NCBI GenBank assembly: GCA_035578175.1
Contig: JAQMRL010000006.1
Coordinates: 22,169,506-22,233,505, forward strand
Direction: 5' to 3'
DNA from: Catonia carolina
Taxonomy: Eukaryota; Arthropoda; Insecta; Hemiptera; Achilidae
DNA: 64,000 nt
Made by a program: the position numbers and the translations under genes. The number at the start of each line of letters is the position of its first letter. Position 1 is the stretch's first letter. The notes beneath the pieces were generated by a model. That model did not search any database and was not told the DNA's origin. It saw only the letters and a program-made list of their open reading frames with translations. Positions 53,381-64,000 of this stretch are shown here, in pieces.

Positions 53381-54166
53381 TATCTCTGTTGTCATGATGG
53401 TATTTCTTCGAAGTGTTTTCTTTCCGAATTTAGTAACTAGTCTGCAAAGTCTTACTAAATAGGTTGTCCGAGAGATTAGTTTACGAACGTATTTTACTCT
53501 GATTCAGTAGCGGCTGGTGCCTTCCAAATTATGTGAAAAGTCGTAGTAAACCGAGAAAAACTAGTAGGCTATACTAATAATTATCTGCGAGACTTCCGAC
53601 AGTAAAAAAAAACATGTAAAATACGTAAAAACAACTATAGCTTGAGTCCCAGCTCCGTGTAGTTAGAAGGAATGCAGTGCGTTGTTATAGTAGTGGGAGA
53701 ATGAATGAGTTAGTATTATTTCACAGCTGATGCATTTGTAGTGTTAGCGTGTACTAACTAGACTAAAAAAAATATTCTTATCATCCGACGCATTAATTTA
53801 ACAAATACCTACCGGGTTATTAACTTGGTCGGATTCATAATATTTAACTTGCTAATTTATATCAAAATATATAAATAAATAAATGTAATAAATACAAACA
53901 AATATTTTAAATACGGAAAGTTTGAAAACGAATGTTTTGTATTAGAGTAATACAACAATCGTATTCCCAGCATGCATCACTCATTCATTATACCTCACCC
54001 GTACCCCCTTCACCCTGCAACTACACGCAGCTTGGACCCGACCTATACTTACACGGGACATGAAGGTGAAGTAGACTGGTCGACGGGCCCAGTGTTTTCA
54101 CTATTTAGGGACGGGTGAGGAGATCTAGGCGTGCATATTTGCCGCTGATATCTCTGTTGTCATGAT
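53381..54166. mobile_element. Unclassified element bounded by an 18-bp direct repeat
   Basis: TATCTCTGTTGTCATGAT occurs at 53381 and 54149. Inside are inverted segments (GTCCCAGCTCCGTGTAGTT against AACTACACGCAGCTTGGACC). No coding. Whether the direct repeat is a duplication or part of the element is unclear. 52911-53380 shows nothing. Confidence 0.4.
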
Positions 54167-54254
54167 AACCCGCTCGCGCTGGAAAAGAAGCGGCGACCAC
54201 CTATCTAAATATTCACTTGGGCATTTATTATATATTTATATATTATTATACATA

Positions 54255-54695
54255 TAGGTATATGAGGGAGTACCCAAAAGAAACCGGAATTATTTTTCAA
54301 AAGCTATTTATTTTCAGGTTTTTGATAAAACTACCTTATCCCCTTCAAAATACTTTCCATTACAACTGATACATTTATCCCGCCGGTGCTTCCACTGTTC
54401 GAAATATTTTTTGTAGTCATCTTTAGAAATGGCTGACAGCTATTCCCTCGTTGTTTTCTTGACCGCTTCAATGTTGTTAAATCGGTGTCCTTAAATATCC
54501 CTTTTTATACGTGGAAATAAGAAAAAGTCATCAGGTCAGGTTAGTAAGGTGCGTGGGACAGCGGAACCATACCATTTTTAGACAAAAAATCTTTCACCGA
54601 GGTGGCTATGTGTGCAGGTGTATTGTCGTGGTGGAAGAACCAATCTCCTGTCTGCCACAAATCGGATGTTTTTTGACGAACACTGTTGCGCAATA
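54255..54695 (-). pseudogene. mariner remnant
   Basis: The 3' terminus GAGGGAGTACCCAAAAGAAA is at about 54264. Minus-strand frames give GRQEIGSSTTTIHLHT-like remains of the HHDNAPAHTA block (frameshifted) and the C-terminal ISKDDYKKYFEQW-like segment (54390-54430). 5' truncated. 54696-55404 shows nothing. Confidence 0.7.
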
Positions 54696-55404
54696 CACGC
54701 AAACACTGAACTTATTTTCGGTATTTACGTGGTACATCTGGCGTGGAAACAAAATTTGGGGCATTTTGAAAAATTGTACAGGCAAAATCACAATTTTATT
54801 TATATAGACAGAAGATATTCTTGAATATGTATAAAATTGATTATAATTTATAGTGTATGGAGTCCAATGAAGTAAATAAGAGTGAATCTAGTGCACGATG
54901 AAAATAGAATTAAAAACATTCACTTTTATATTTATTTGTTCAGGCTATCACGATTAAAACATACAATAACTATTGGTAACAATTAACATTGTCTTCTACG
55001 TATCCATGGGCTTAGTTTTCTACAATTATATTATCCAGTTGCATTGTTTTCAGTCCGATAAATAAACAACAAATGCTATACAATTAAGTTAAATTGTAAC
55101 ACTATTATACTGTTCTTTTACTTCGGTCCAACATCATGGGAAAAGTTGCAACGGAGTGAATGCAACGTTAATGAAAGAATTATTTAGGTGCATCTTTAAG
55201 TTACTTTCTCACAATTTCTATTAAATATATAAATCTTTATTAGTTGACCTCTTTTTTGGGAAAATATATTTAATTAAAATAATATAATGTTTAATGTTTA
55301 CAAATACATAGCCAAATAACAAAAACAAAATTAAAGTAACTTGCTATACAATTTATACAGTATTAAAAATTAGTGTATCTAATATTGCTTTGTGTACTTT
55401 TATT

Positions 55405-55802
55405 TTGTTGTTGTTAAGGTCATCAGCCGAAAGGCTGGTTTGAACCTGTAGAGGTTTTACTAAGTAAAACGAAGAGCGAGGTGGTTTATCAATGCCTTCC
55501 TCACTGAGTGGAAAAGTACGCGTATCAGCATGCCGGGGCCTCTGAAAAGCACATATTTTCCACTCTGCAAATGACACCTTCACTTCATTCATCACTGGGT
55601 CTGACTGTATATTGAAATTCATTACTTTCAGAAGAGATAACTCTGATTAGTGTCTTTTACACCTCTACCTCTTCTGTTCTTAAATGATTTTGTCATTTTA
55701 TTGACTGACCATGTGATAAGAAACAGAACCATTTATTTCAGCCCTGCAACGAACAGATTGAGTGTAAATTATTTAGACACTCCACTTGTCTGTTATGGGC
55801 AG
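55405..55802 (-). mobile_element. SINE-like family B copy
   Basis: Full-length minus-oriented copy with GGTCATCAGCCGAAAGGCTG and the end CTGTTATGGGC. An imperfect duplication (ACTTTTATTTTG / ACTTTTAGTTTA) flanks it. Confidence 0.88.
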
Positions 55803-55929
55803 ACTTTTAGTTTAACATTTTTATCCAATTTTACAGTTAATCAATGGTGTTTATTAATAATTTTTTTCTTGTTTTGCTTTTACGACGTCACGGTTCAATT
55901 TCTGGGCCAGTCCATTCTGTAATCGGCGT

Positions 55930-56250
55930 TCTATTTTAGGCGTTCCGCCTCTGGCGCCTGTCCTCGTTCGATTACCCCTTGTTGGATTTCTTTCTAGTTT
56001 TAGGCTCAAATATTATCATATTAGTTTTAATTAGCTCGTCCTATTTTCCAGATTTTTTAATCAGACCCTCCCTAGAAATTTGTAACTCTTCCATGTCCTG
56101 TTAGACTTCCTATATCTATTTCTGTTTTTTGTCCTTTCCCAGTAAAAGTTGATAATTTGGTTAGCAAGTCTGGTGTTTTCTGCTCTAAGTAGGTGCCCCA
56201 AGAAATTTTTTCCTGAAGAAATTGGTTACCGGGGTTATTATCTTAAAATA
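55930..56250 (-). pseudogene. Possible non-LTR RT C-terminal fragment
   Basis: Minus frames read WGTYLEQKTPDLLTKL and IDIGSLTGHG, loosely like the post-RT region (GHLLRAENTRLAN). Weak. 56251-56872 shows only a short family A-like stretch (56345-56380). Confidence 0.35.
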
Positions 56251-56872
56251 TATATTTCTTCATTTGAGATTATCCTCCACTGTCCATTTATGACTATTTA
56301 TATACACAGATATGCCCAATTTCTTTTCCCCTTTATGAATACATAGGGAAGGGAAATATTGTTTCCATGTTCAATTTTCGATAGTAAGCCCCTACGCACT
56401 AAACCGACCACAACCCTCAGGTAACTTCTGCATTAAAAATAACAAAACGAACTATATTGATAAAAAGTTTAATAATGTACTTTACAACATTACACGAGTT
56501 CATAACGATTATTTACATTTCTATGACTCCCAGAATGCAGCAGTATCATTGAAGAGTGTTAGATAGCGATTTCGACTTCAGCTACCGCTGCCAACTTCTT
56601 ACTCAAATCATGAGACATTCTTTACGTGTAGACAAATTTAACTTTTGTGAACTTCTAGCATTTTTATGTTTTTTATACCCCAATGTGTATTCGTTGCTGT
56701 CTGTTCATTTTAAGAGTAAACAGCCTTATGACTCAATGAGATGAGGATGATACGTATGACGTGCAGATGAGGTGTACTCTTGTACAGAATCAAGCCGACC
56801 ATTCCTGACAAAACGTTAATAAAACCCCAACCATCAAAGTGCACCGGGAAGGATTGTATAGTATTCAAATCC

Positions 56873-57668
56873 GTATAAAAGTGACTACTATTTGTTTGTA
56901 GAAAAAAGAGAATTGGCGGAGAGGCACAAAACTGGGTGTATACTACCACATCAAAAAACATTTTCTCTATTTTAATTCATAAAATTTATTGTAAATGCAC
57001 TTACATATTAAAAAAAATGGAGGCGTATATTTTTTGTCTAGTGAAATTTTCAGGTACATGGAACCGATAAAAATATATTTCAAGTTTTTCTGAAATTTTT
57101 GATATATTTTCGTTTACACCCTCTTTTCTTTTTTTTACTCAACAGAATACAGGAGAATTCAATAATTATATGCAAATCGTACGATACAAATATTAAGAAA
57201 TTACTTACTGCCAAAAAATTTCTCGCAATGTAATTTTTTTCATTTTAAGCCAATTATTATAATTTTTTTTGAAAGAAACATTCCGTCTTGTTCAAACGCG
57301 TGAATAAAATTTTTCCTTATTTATTACATTAGCCTTCTTGACATTTATAACAGGCGCTTACAAATTCCCCTGCATTCTCTTGGGTAGAAAAAGAAATGAC
57401 GGTGTAAACGAAAAATATCAAAAATTTCAGAAAAATGGAATTTTTAGAAAAACTTGAAATAATTTGTGACGGTTCTATGTATGGGACGGTACCTGAAAAT
57501 TTTATGGGACAAAAATATACGCCTCCAATTTTTTATTATTAAGTGAATTTGCAATAAATTTAATGAATTAAAAAAAATAAGATGTTTTTTGAATTGGAAA
57601 CATGCACCCAGTTTTGCGCCTCTCCGCCAACTCTCTTCTTTTCACAGACAAATAATACTTTTACTACG
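56873..57668. mobile_element. Foldback element with ~290-bp inverted arms
   Basis: Left arm (56873-57165) and right arm (57358-57668) are inverted copies. Shared marks are TGGCGGAGAGGC, ACTGGGTG, GGAGGCGTATATTTTTTGTC (left) and CGTTTACACC. Only about 190 bp separate them. No coding region. Confidence 0.85.
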
Positions 57669-58189
57669 ATTTAAACCAGAAACCTTAATCTCCGAAAAAC
57701 AGCTGTTAACAGCTGACTTACAGCGACGACTTTACTAATAAACCAACCCGGTTTTATTTTATAAAGTAGTCATTTTCTTTGATCAACGCTACAATATTTG
57801 TAGCGTTCAGCAATTATTGCTGAATGTAGGTAGTTTTATATGTAAGCAAAGACTACTGAAAAACAAACTCCAAGGTTCTAGCGTGATGGTAAATTGATAA
57901 ATTCAATTTGCAAAGTGGAAAGTCTTAACTATAATGCGTAAAGTCTAATAAACTTAACCTATAATCAATTAATAACCGTAGTTTATGTTTAATGTTCACA
58001 TAGTTTCCCACTAATAACCAATTAGTTGATGACATTTAGTTAATGACAGTAGTTTATGGCATTAAATAAAACAGTAACCTTCATTCGCTTCATTTAGCAT
58101 TAATGAATATAATTTATTTCTTTTTTATTTTATTTTCAGTCACATCAACACCTTTGTTATTACCGACTACTTTGGGGTATGAAACAATA

Positions 58190-58370
58190 GGTTTTGAAAC
58201 GTAATAATTTCCATACCCTAGCCGGGGTATAACAGTAGTTGGTTTAACAGTCGGACGTTAAACAAAAAAAAAATTAAAAAAAATAAAAATAAAAATACCC
58301 TAGCCGGGACTTAGATCCGTGCCTTCCGCTTCCTATGCTAGCGCGTTGACCACTACGCCATGGAGAAAAT
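58190..58370 (-). mobile_element. SINE remnants
   Basis: CATACCCTAGCCGGGG and TACCCTAGCCGGGACTT occur 100 bp apart around CAGTCGGACGTTAAAC plus an A-rich tract. The right part is a degenerate tRNA-like head (complement of B box GGACTTAGATCC). Probably two overlapping SINE insertions. 57669-58189 holds nothing else. Confidence 0.5.
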
Positions 58371-58723
58371 ATTATATTATCTTTGGCTGATATTACGACA
58401 TATATTTGTGTCAAAACATCCCAACAAAACCTACGTTTTTAATATTTAGTTGGCAGAATGCAAACTGTTCCTCTAAACTTATGTATCTGTTCAATATCTG
58501 CTTTTTTAATATATTAAAAATCTTCCTATTAATTTCTTTGTAAGTGAAATCTTCCAAATCCCCAATCAATCCTACGATTCAAACGGAAAATGCGTACCGA
58601 ATTTCATGTCTATAGATCATGTGGCTTATATTTAAGTAGTAACTTTTTTATTTAATTCTAAAGATTATTTATTTAAGTAGTGTTCATGAATGGGTAAGCC
58701 TAGTTAATAAAATAAATACATAA

Positions 58724-59145
58724 TCTATTATACTAATATTACAAAGATAAAAGCGTGGTTTTTTTATACAGGCTAATTTCCAAAAATACTGAACGGATTT
58801 TCATGAAATTTTTACGGCATATTCGTATTTATATTCACAGCAACATTTTGTTTTTAAATTTTCAAAAATGATAACCCTAAGGGCCCTAATGAAGATTTTA
58901 ATAAATATGATGTAGGCATATGTGTGCGTGTTTGTACACATGTGAATGTGAGTACGTCTTGTTGTAGATGAAGGGGTTTGATGGTGGTGAGAGATGTAGA
59001 AATCTACGCGGGGGAAATTATCAAAACTTCGTTTTGTGTGTGTGTGAGCGCGCGCGCGCGTGCACTATTGTTGAAGACCGTACATATTAGAAAGACAAAC
59101 GAGAGAAAAACTCGAGGGAGTTTATCAAAATGTTGTGTGTGTGTG

Positions 59146-59177
<32 letters not shown>

Positions 59178-59219
59178 CGCGCGCGCGCGTGCGTGCGTGT
59201 GTGTGCGTGTGTGTGTGTG

Positions 59220-59250
<31 letters not shown>

Positions 59251-59396
59251 TTGCGTGCGCGCGCGCGCGTACGTACGTACGTTGAAGTATGCAGTCGATC
59301 TAGCAGGTACACAATATCTGTTACATATTATTTATTTTAAAAAATTGATTAGGCCCTACACATGTCAAGCGTGCGAAGCCGCACGGGGCATGCTAT
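58724..59396 (+). mobile_element. Helitron-like element with expanded GT microsatellite
   Basis: 5' end TCTATTATACTAATATTAC and 3' end with a perfect hairpin CGTGCGAAGCCGCACG followed by GGGGCATGCTAT. Both fit Helitron architecture (5' TC, subterminal hairpin, CTRR-like end). It shares ACTGAACGGATTTTCATGAA and the AACCCTAAGGG region with the shorter copy at 46203. No Rep/helicase coding, so non-autonomous. Confidence 0.75.
59133..59282. repeat. (GT)n/(GC)n/(ACGT)n tract
   Basis: GT runs interspersed with GCGCGC blocks and ending in ACGT units, inside the Helitron-like element. Cys/Val/Arg-rich open frames here are artefacts of the repeat. Confidence 0.95.
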
Positions 59397-59764
59397 TAAA
59401 TTAATAAATTAATGGGTAAACAACTATATTAAGTTTTTTGTCGCACATATTTTTATAGTGTGTATTTTTTTGTTTCATTAGAACATTTTCATTATAAATT
59501 TTCATGATTACAGTAGCCTACTACCCCGCTATAAGGAGGTTCGATATAGGTAGGTCAATTCCTCCACTCTGTACATTGTGAATCGTTGTAAATGTATTAT
59601 AACTTTTGGAAAATATGTCCATGGGTTAATATTGTAAATTAATAAAGAAATATACATAGTTTTGTTGTCTTTATTTGTTAGCTATTTTTTCTGGAAAATC
59701 GTGAAAACTAAGTAAATCAGTCAGTGAGTTGAACGATATTAACTTGTAGATAAAGCTAAAAGAT

Positions 59765-60578
59765 ATTTTACATCAAAATGTAGCTCATTTTATTCTGCGT
59801 TAACTCTTTATAAACTTATATTTTTTATGTTGTTTAAAAATTTCCATATTGAGGTTGGAAGACAAAAATACCCAGTATTTTTGTTACCGCAGCAAATTTC
59901 ATGCGTTTAGAAGCGTGTAACTCGATAATTTTATTATTCAAACGAAACATTTGAAATTTTAACAGAACATAACAATATTACATTCTTACAGCGTGTACGA
60001 ATCGTTGCCTGAATCTGACTGCCTATCTGAATTGACAATGCAGTCTGTCAATTCAGGCAGATAGTCCGACAGTATGTCCGTACACAAACTGGCAACATGG
60101 ATAGTAGTACCCAACCCCGCATTACCCAGTCTATTTTTCAAAATTTTAAAAACTCTACTACAACATTGGCCAATCAATATTTCATGTTATTAACATATTT
60201 TTACTAAGTTTTTTACGCTGAATAAAACGATAGTTTGCCCGTACCGATCGATTGAGCGGTTATCGAGATAGCATGGGTTCAAAATATTGTTAAAAAAATC
60301 AAAATTTAAATAACGTACGAAATTGAAATTTTGTACACGCTGTAAAAATATTATTGTCTATGTTTTGTTAAAATTTAAAACTTTTCGGTCAAATAATTAT
60401 AGAGTTAGACGCTTCTAAACGCATGAAATTTGCTGCGGCAACAAAAATACTGGGTCTTTTTGTCTTCCAATCTCAATATGGAAATTTTGAAACAACATTA
60501 AAAATATAGGATGAATATCAGTCAACGCAGAATAAAATGAGCTAAATTTTGAAGTAAAATAAGTTGAAATTCTACTCA
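59765..60578. mobile_element. Foldback element with ~240-bp inverted arms
   Basis: Arms at about 59765-60003 and 60334-60578. Shared marks are AGCTCATTTTATTCTGCG, CCATATTGAGGTTGGAAGAC and CGCAGCAAATTTCATGCG (complement on the right). The 330-bp centre has its own hairpin, CTATCTGAATTGACA against TGTCAATTCAGGCAGATAG (60024-60064). Confidence 0.85.
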
Positions 60579-60689
60579 TAGTTTTGGAGATGCAAGGGTT
60601 CAAACTCGGGTGTCTAGGGTGTCTATGATTATGAAACCGATAGTAGATTTATTATTTTTAATTAACAGTTTTAAGGTGCATATAATTAT

Positions 60690-60865
60690 TTAGTTTATTA
60701 AAGTCGCATCAACTTCTTGCTTGTAAGCAATTACGGTGGGTTATGTATCTAGACAGTGGATTTTCTCTTGTGAAAATTTCTAGACCCTAGTCAGGAATCG
60801 AATCCGGGACCTCCACGTTGAAGACTAGCGTGCGAATCACTACGCTACAAAGACGGTCTGGTGCC
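60690..60865 (-). mobile_element. tRNA-headed SINE
   Basis: Body starts TAAAGTCGCATCAACTTCTT on the plus strand, related to the body at 2140. The tRNA-like head carries the B box complement GAATCGAATCCGGGACC. No clear target duplication. 60866-61330 shows nothing. Confidence 0.75.
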
Positions 60866-61331
60866 AATATAGTAGACGGTATCGTACTTATTAGTATGAT
60901 TTTTAATCACCATTTTTATAAATCATTACTTTCATTTAAATTATTTAAGAATTTATAGTGAAGAATGGATGCTACCAAAACATAATTATATTCACCTTGA
61001 CATACCAGCTAATTCTAAATAATAACAAAGAAAATTATAAAAGTTATTACTAATGTTCCGACCTGATAATTTTTTATTATTTGCGGTTTTTTAATGCACC
61101 TGTAAAAATTTATTGTAAATTCTTTTATTTTCTTTCTAATCTATTTTTATGGCTAACTGAATTGTATTTCAACCTTAATTTGAATACATATAATTTAGTA
61201 GGTTTAAAAGTTTCTTTGAACAATAAAATAAATTTAAGATTAACAAAAAAATAAATAAATAACTCGCGCTGCTCATTATGAAGTCACACAATGTCAAAAA
61301 AAATTATTTTTTCTGTTTAGTACTATAAAAG

Positions 61332-62117
61332 TACAGTCCGCATCAAGAAAAAAATCTGGTGTGAAACAATCACACAACTTCCTCTTTCCAATGCAAATAA
61401 TTAACAATATAACCTAACATTAGTAATAAAACATTAGAAATAAACAAAAAACTAACCTTAAAAATATAACCTAATTTTAATCATGATGAAAAATGAAAAT
61501 CAACCTGTTTGACCTAAAAATACGGAGAATCATTCTTTCACACTAAACTAGTTCTGTAGAGAAAAATGCGCTAAACAAACGTTGTAGACCTTTTAATTTC
61601 CTATAAATTTGATTTATATACTTTTGTCGTAAAAATGCATACTAAGGCTGAAATCTTAAAAAAAATTTTTTTTACAGATTTCTATGAAAAAAAAACAATT
61701 ACCATTAAACTCAGCGTTATACAAAAAAAATGTATGAAATAAAAGTTGTAGGTTTGTAAATTCTCTATAAATTTTATTATATACATTTTTGCGGTAAAAT
61801 GCATATTAAAGCCGCAATCTTAAAAAAAAAACAATCATTTTATGAGTAAACAGCCTCCGCAAGAATTCCAGCAGACATGGCGCCTACCCTATCTTGTAGA
61901 GCATAAAAAATGTAGTAAACGAGGTGATTTTTAAACAAAATTGTAAAAGCTGTTTTTGAGAAAATTGCAAAAAAGTGAAAAATGACACGAATAAACTACT
62001 ACTTCCGGTAGACCGATTTTGATGAAAATGTTCGTGTCGGGTCCGGTAGTGGTATGTAACTTAAGTTTCAAGTTTCAAGTTCGTAAGATGTTCCGTTCTT
62101 GAGATATTCTGTTGACA

Positions 62118-62192
<75 letters not shown>

Positions 62193-62330
62193 ACAAATCG
62201 TTAAAAACATGTTTTTTGGGGTTCAGGGGGTCTGAAAACGTGTAGATCCGGTGAATACTCGATTTCGAAAAATCGGCATGAAAACAATACTTTCCTTCCT
62301 AATATTCATACAGCCAAGAGAAAGTAAAAA
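61332..62330 (-). mobile_element. TIR family A, full-length copy
   Basis: About 1 kb, from AATCTGGTGTGAAACAATCA to CATACAGCCAAGAGAAAGT. Inverted ends share the ACTTTCTCTTGCC-type sequence. Contains the CCGATTTTGATGAAAATGTT block and a CA repeat at the same internal place as the copy at 34610. Best reference copy for the family. Confidence 0.85.
62114..62189. repeat. (CA)n with (CG)n core
   Basis: Alternating purine-pyrimidine tract inside the family A element. Confidence 0.95.
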
Positions 62331-63038
62331 AACAGATTGCGGTCTCTAATATGGACTATTAAAGCAAATGTGTACATAATTAAAGTTGTAGGAAACTGTA
62401 AAGCCACAAAGTTTTTCTTTTAAATATATTTTCTACAACGCTTAGTTAAGTGTCAAATTAGTATTTTCTGTATTTTTCTTATCAAATTCGATAGAAAGTG
62501 GAATTTAATTAAGATTACGATGTATGCAATTTGCGACAAAAGCGTATAAATCTAAGTTATATTGGACGTATAAAAGCCCCCTCTCTCTATCTGTGTATCA
62601 ATCTATCTATCTGGCAGCTTCAAATATACCTCAATATTCTGCCAAGCTTACTTCATACTATTATGCTCTAGACAAGTACATTGAAAACAATTTAAATCAT
62701 GAATACATGTTTTGGGTATTGTATGATAATACAAAATAATTTATTTTTAAATTAATATATAAATGTTATTTTGATAATTAAATAATAACACATGTAGGCC
62801 AAGGTTCTAAGACATAAAAAATATAAGTTAACTATCATTTTTATACATTTTAAGGTCGCTTAAATTTCGTGATATAATTAAGGAATACAGTCAATGTTTC
62901 AATTTCTTTTATTTATTTTCTTTTTATTACTTATATTATTCACACCGTTTTCATTAAATTTACTCTTATAAAGTATTAACATGTTTTAATTTAAGTGGTT
63001 ACAGTAGCCTAATCTTAGTACTAGCATAATACTTGTAG

Positions 63039-63430
63039 CTGCCCATAACAGACAGGTGGAGTGTCAAATTATTTACACTCAATCTGTTCGTTGCAGGGCT
63101 AAAATAAATAGTTCTGTTTCTTATCACATGGTCAGCCAATTAAATGACTGAATCATTTAAGAACAGAAGAGGTAGAGGTGTAAAAGACACTAATCAGAGT
63201 TATCTCCTCTGAAAGTAATGAATTTCATTGTACAGCCAGACCCTGTGGTGAATGAAGTGAAGGTGTCATTTACAGAGTGGAAAATATGTGCTTTTCAGAG
63301 GGCCCGGTATGCTGATAAGCGTACTTTTCCACTCAGTGAGGAAGGCAATGGTAAACCACCTCACTCCTCGTTTTACTTAGTAAAACCTCTAGAGGTTCAA
63401 ACCAGCCTTTCGGCTGTTGACCTAAACAAC
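63039..63430 (+). mobile_element. SINE-like family B, intact copy
   Basis: 392 bp from CTGCCCATAACAGACAGG to CTAAACAAC with a perfect 11-bp duplication AATACTTGTAG (63028-63038 and 63431-63441). Good reference copy. 62331-63027 shows nothing but a decayed family A-like piece (62370-62470), and 63442-64000 shows nothing recognised. Confidence 0.93.
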
Positions 63431-64000
63431 AATACTTGTAGATGTCGCTTTTATTCCAAATAGCTTAACCAAATATTAGGCATCATTGCACAGAGTGTTA
63501 AACAGAGAACAAATAGTAAAATACACTGTTATTATTACCTATATTATTTGACAATAATTAAAAAAAAAACCATGGACGACGTGGCTTGCTGTGCTTGTAC
63601 AGTTTGAAAAAGTTTAGAATGGTCTACTCGTAAGAAGCGCAGTAAACCTGGGGCGTGTTCTTGCTCATTAAGATTGGCAATTGATGTGTCAAAAGTTCTC
63701 ATCTCATTCTCAAGTTTTTCACTAATTTATTATCGTACAAACGAGCGTATTTGTACAAGTGATAAAATTTGCCGAAAACTTACCTATTATTACTATTAGT
63801 ATATACAATAATTGTCACCTAATTTTAAATCTAATCTTTCAACAACTGTCTGAACTCGAATAAGCTAGTTGCAATGTGCCACCTCCCTCGTGCATTTCGG
63901 CCATAATGAATCTTGCCACTAGACTTTTTTACCTCTTCATTAACACTTGCTTTGACGCTTGCCTCTTGCAGTGCGGCCGTAGCCAAAGAGGCTGTTAAAG

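Noticed and set aside
58978..59404. Open frames of 89-120 codons, Cys/Val/Arg-rich and Thr/His-rich
   Set aside because: They translate the GT/GC microsatellite in several frames on both strands; no independent coding signal.
63218..63463. Open frame with NEVKVSF-EWKICAFQR, also seen at 52597-52364 and 55622-55353
   Set aside because: It lies within SINE-like family B and recurs only because the copies are homologous. The copies at 13004 and 9653 have a stop or frameshift early in it.

Overview
This window is an AT-rich piece of an animal nuclear genome, almost certainly an insect. It has canonical GT-AG introns, one large multi-exon gene, and a heavy load of insect-type transposons: mariner, piggyBac-like and hAT MITEs, Helitrons, tRNA-headed SINEs and jockey-like non-LTR elements. 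A hemimetabolous, possibly hemipteran, host is my guess from repeat style only; the sequence does not prove it.

The one clear host gene is rictor, the mTORC2 scaffold subunit. It lies on the minus strand from the start codon at 37683 down to 6334. Sixteen coding exons could be placed. Every splice junction is GT-AG and every reading phase matches, giving an open frame of 964 codons. The gene leaves the window before its C-terminal half (RICTOR_V and phospho region), which must lie left of position 1. The exons hold the RICTOR_N, RICTOR_M and RasGEF_N_2-like helical repeat regions. Exons 10-11 carry a serine-rich insertion absent from the vertebrate protein at that place, with two Akt/S6K-type RxRxxS motifs.

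Layout from left to right. 1-5140 is a composite element with long (about 470 bp) inverted repeats, invaded by a putative solo LTR, a SINE and a mariner, and holding remains of a repeat-borne gene with PIN-like and Cys-rich parts. 5340-37683 is rictor; its introns carry at least five mariner remnants, a Tigger tail, non-LTR fragments, SINEs, TIR elements and, in the 9.1 kb intron 6, a 3.3 kb satellite array (82 bp monomer, 820 bp ten-mer higher-order repeat). 38-64 kb is repeat-rich intergenic DNA: Harbinger and DDE fragments, nested TIR/SINE/hAT insertions, three Helitron/TTAA-MITE islands, a duplicated non-LTR fragment with reciprocal insertions, two large foldback elements, and further copies of a ~1 kb TIR family and a ~390 bp SINE-like family. 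One short candidate first exon (48380-48427) is the only hint of another host gene.

No operon, CRISPR array or true tRNA/rRNA gene was found. Apart from rictor, nearly every open frame here is a transposon remnant or chance.
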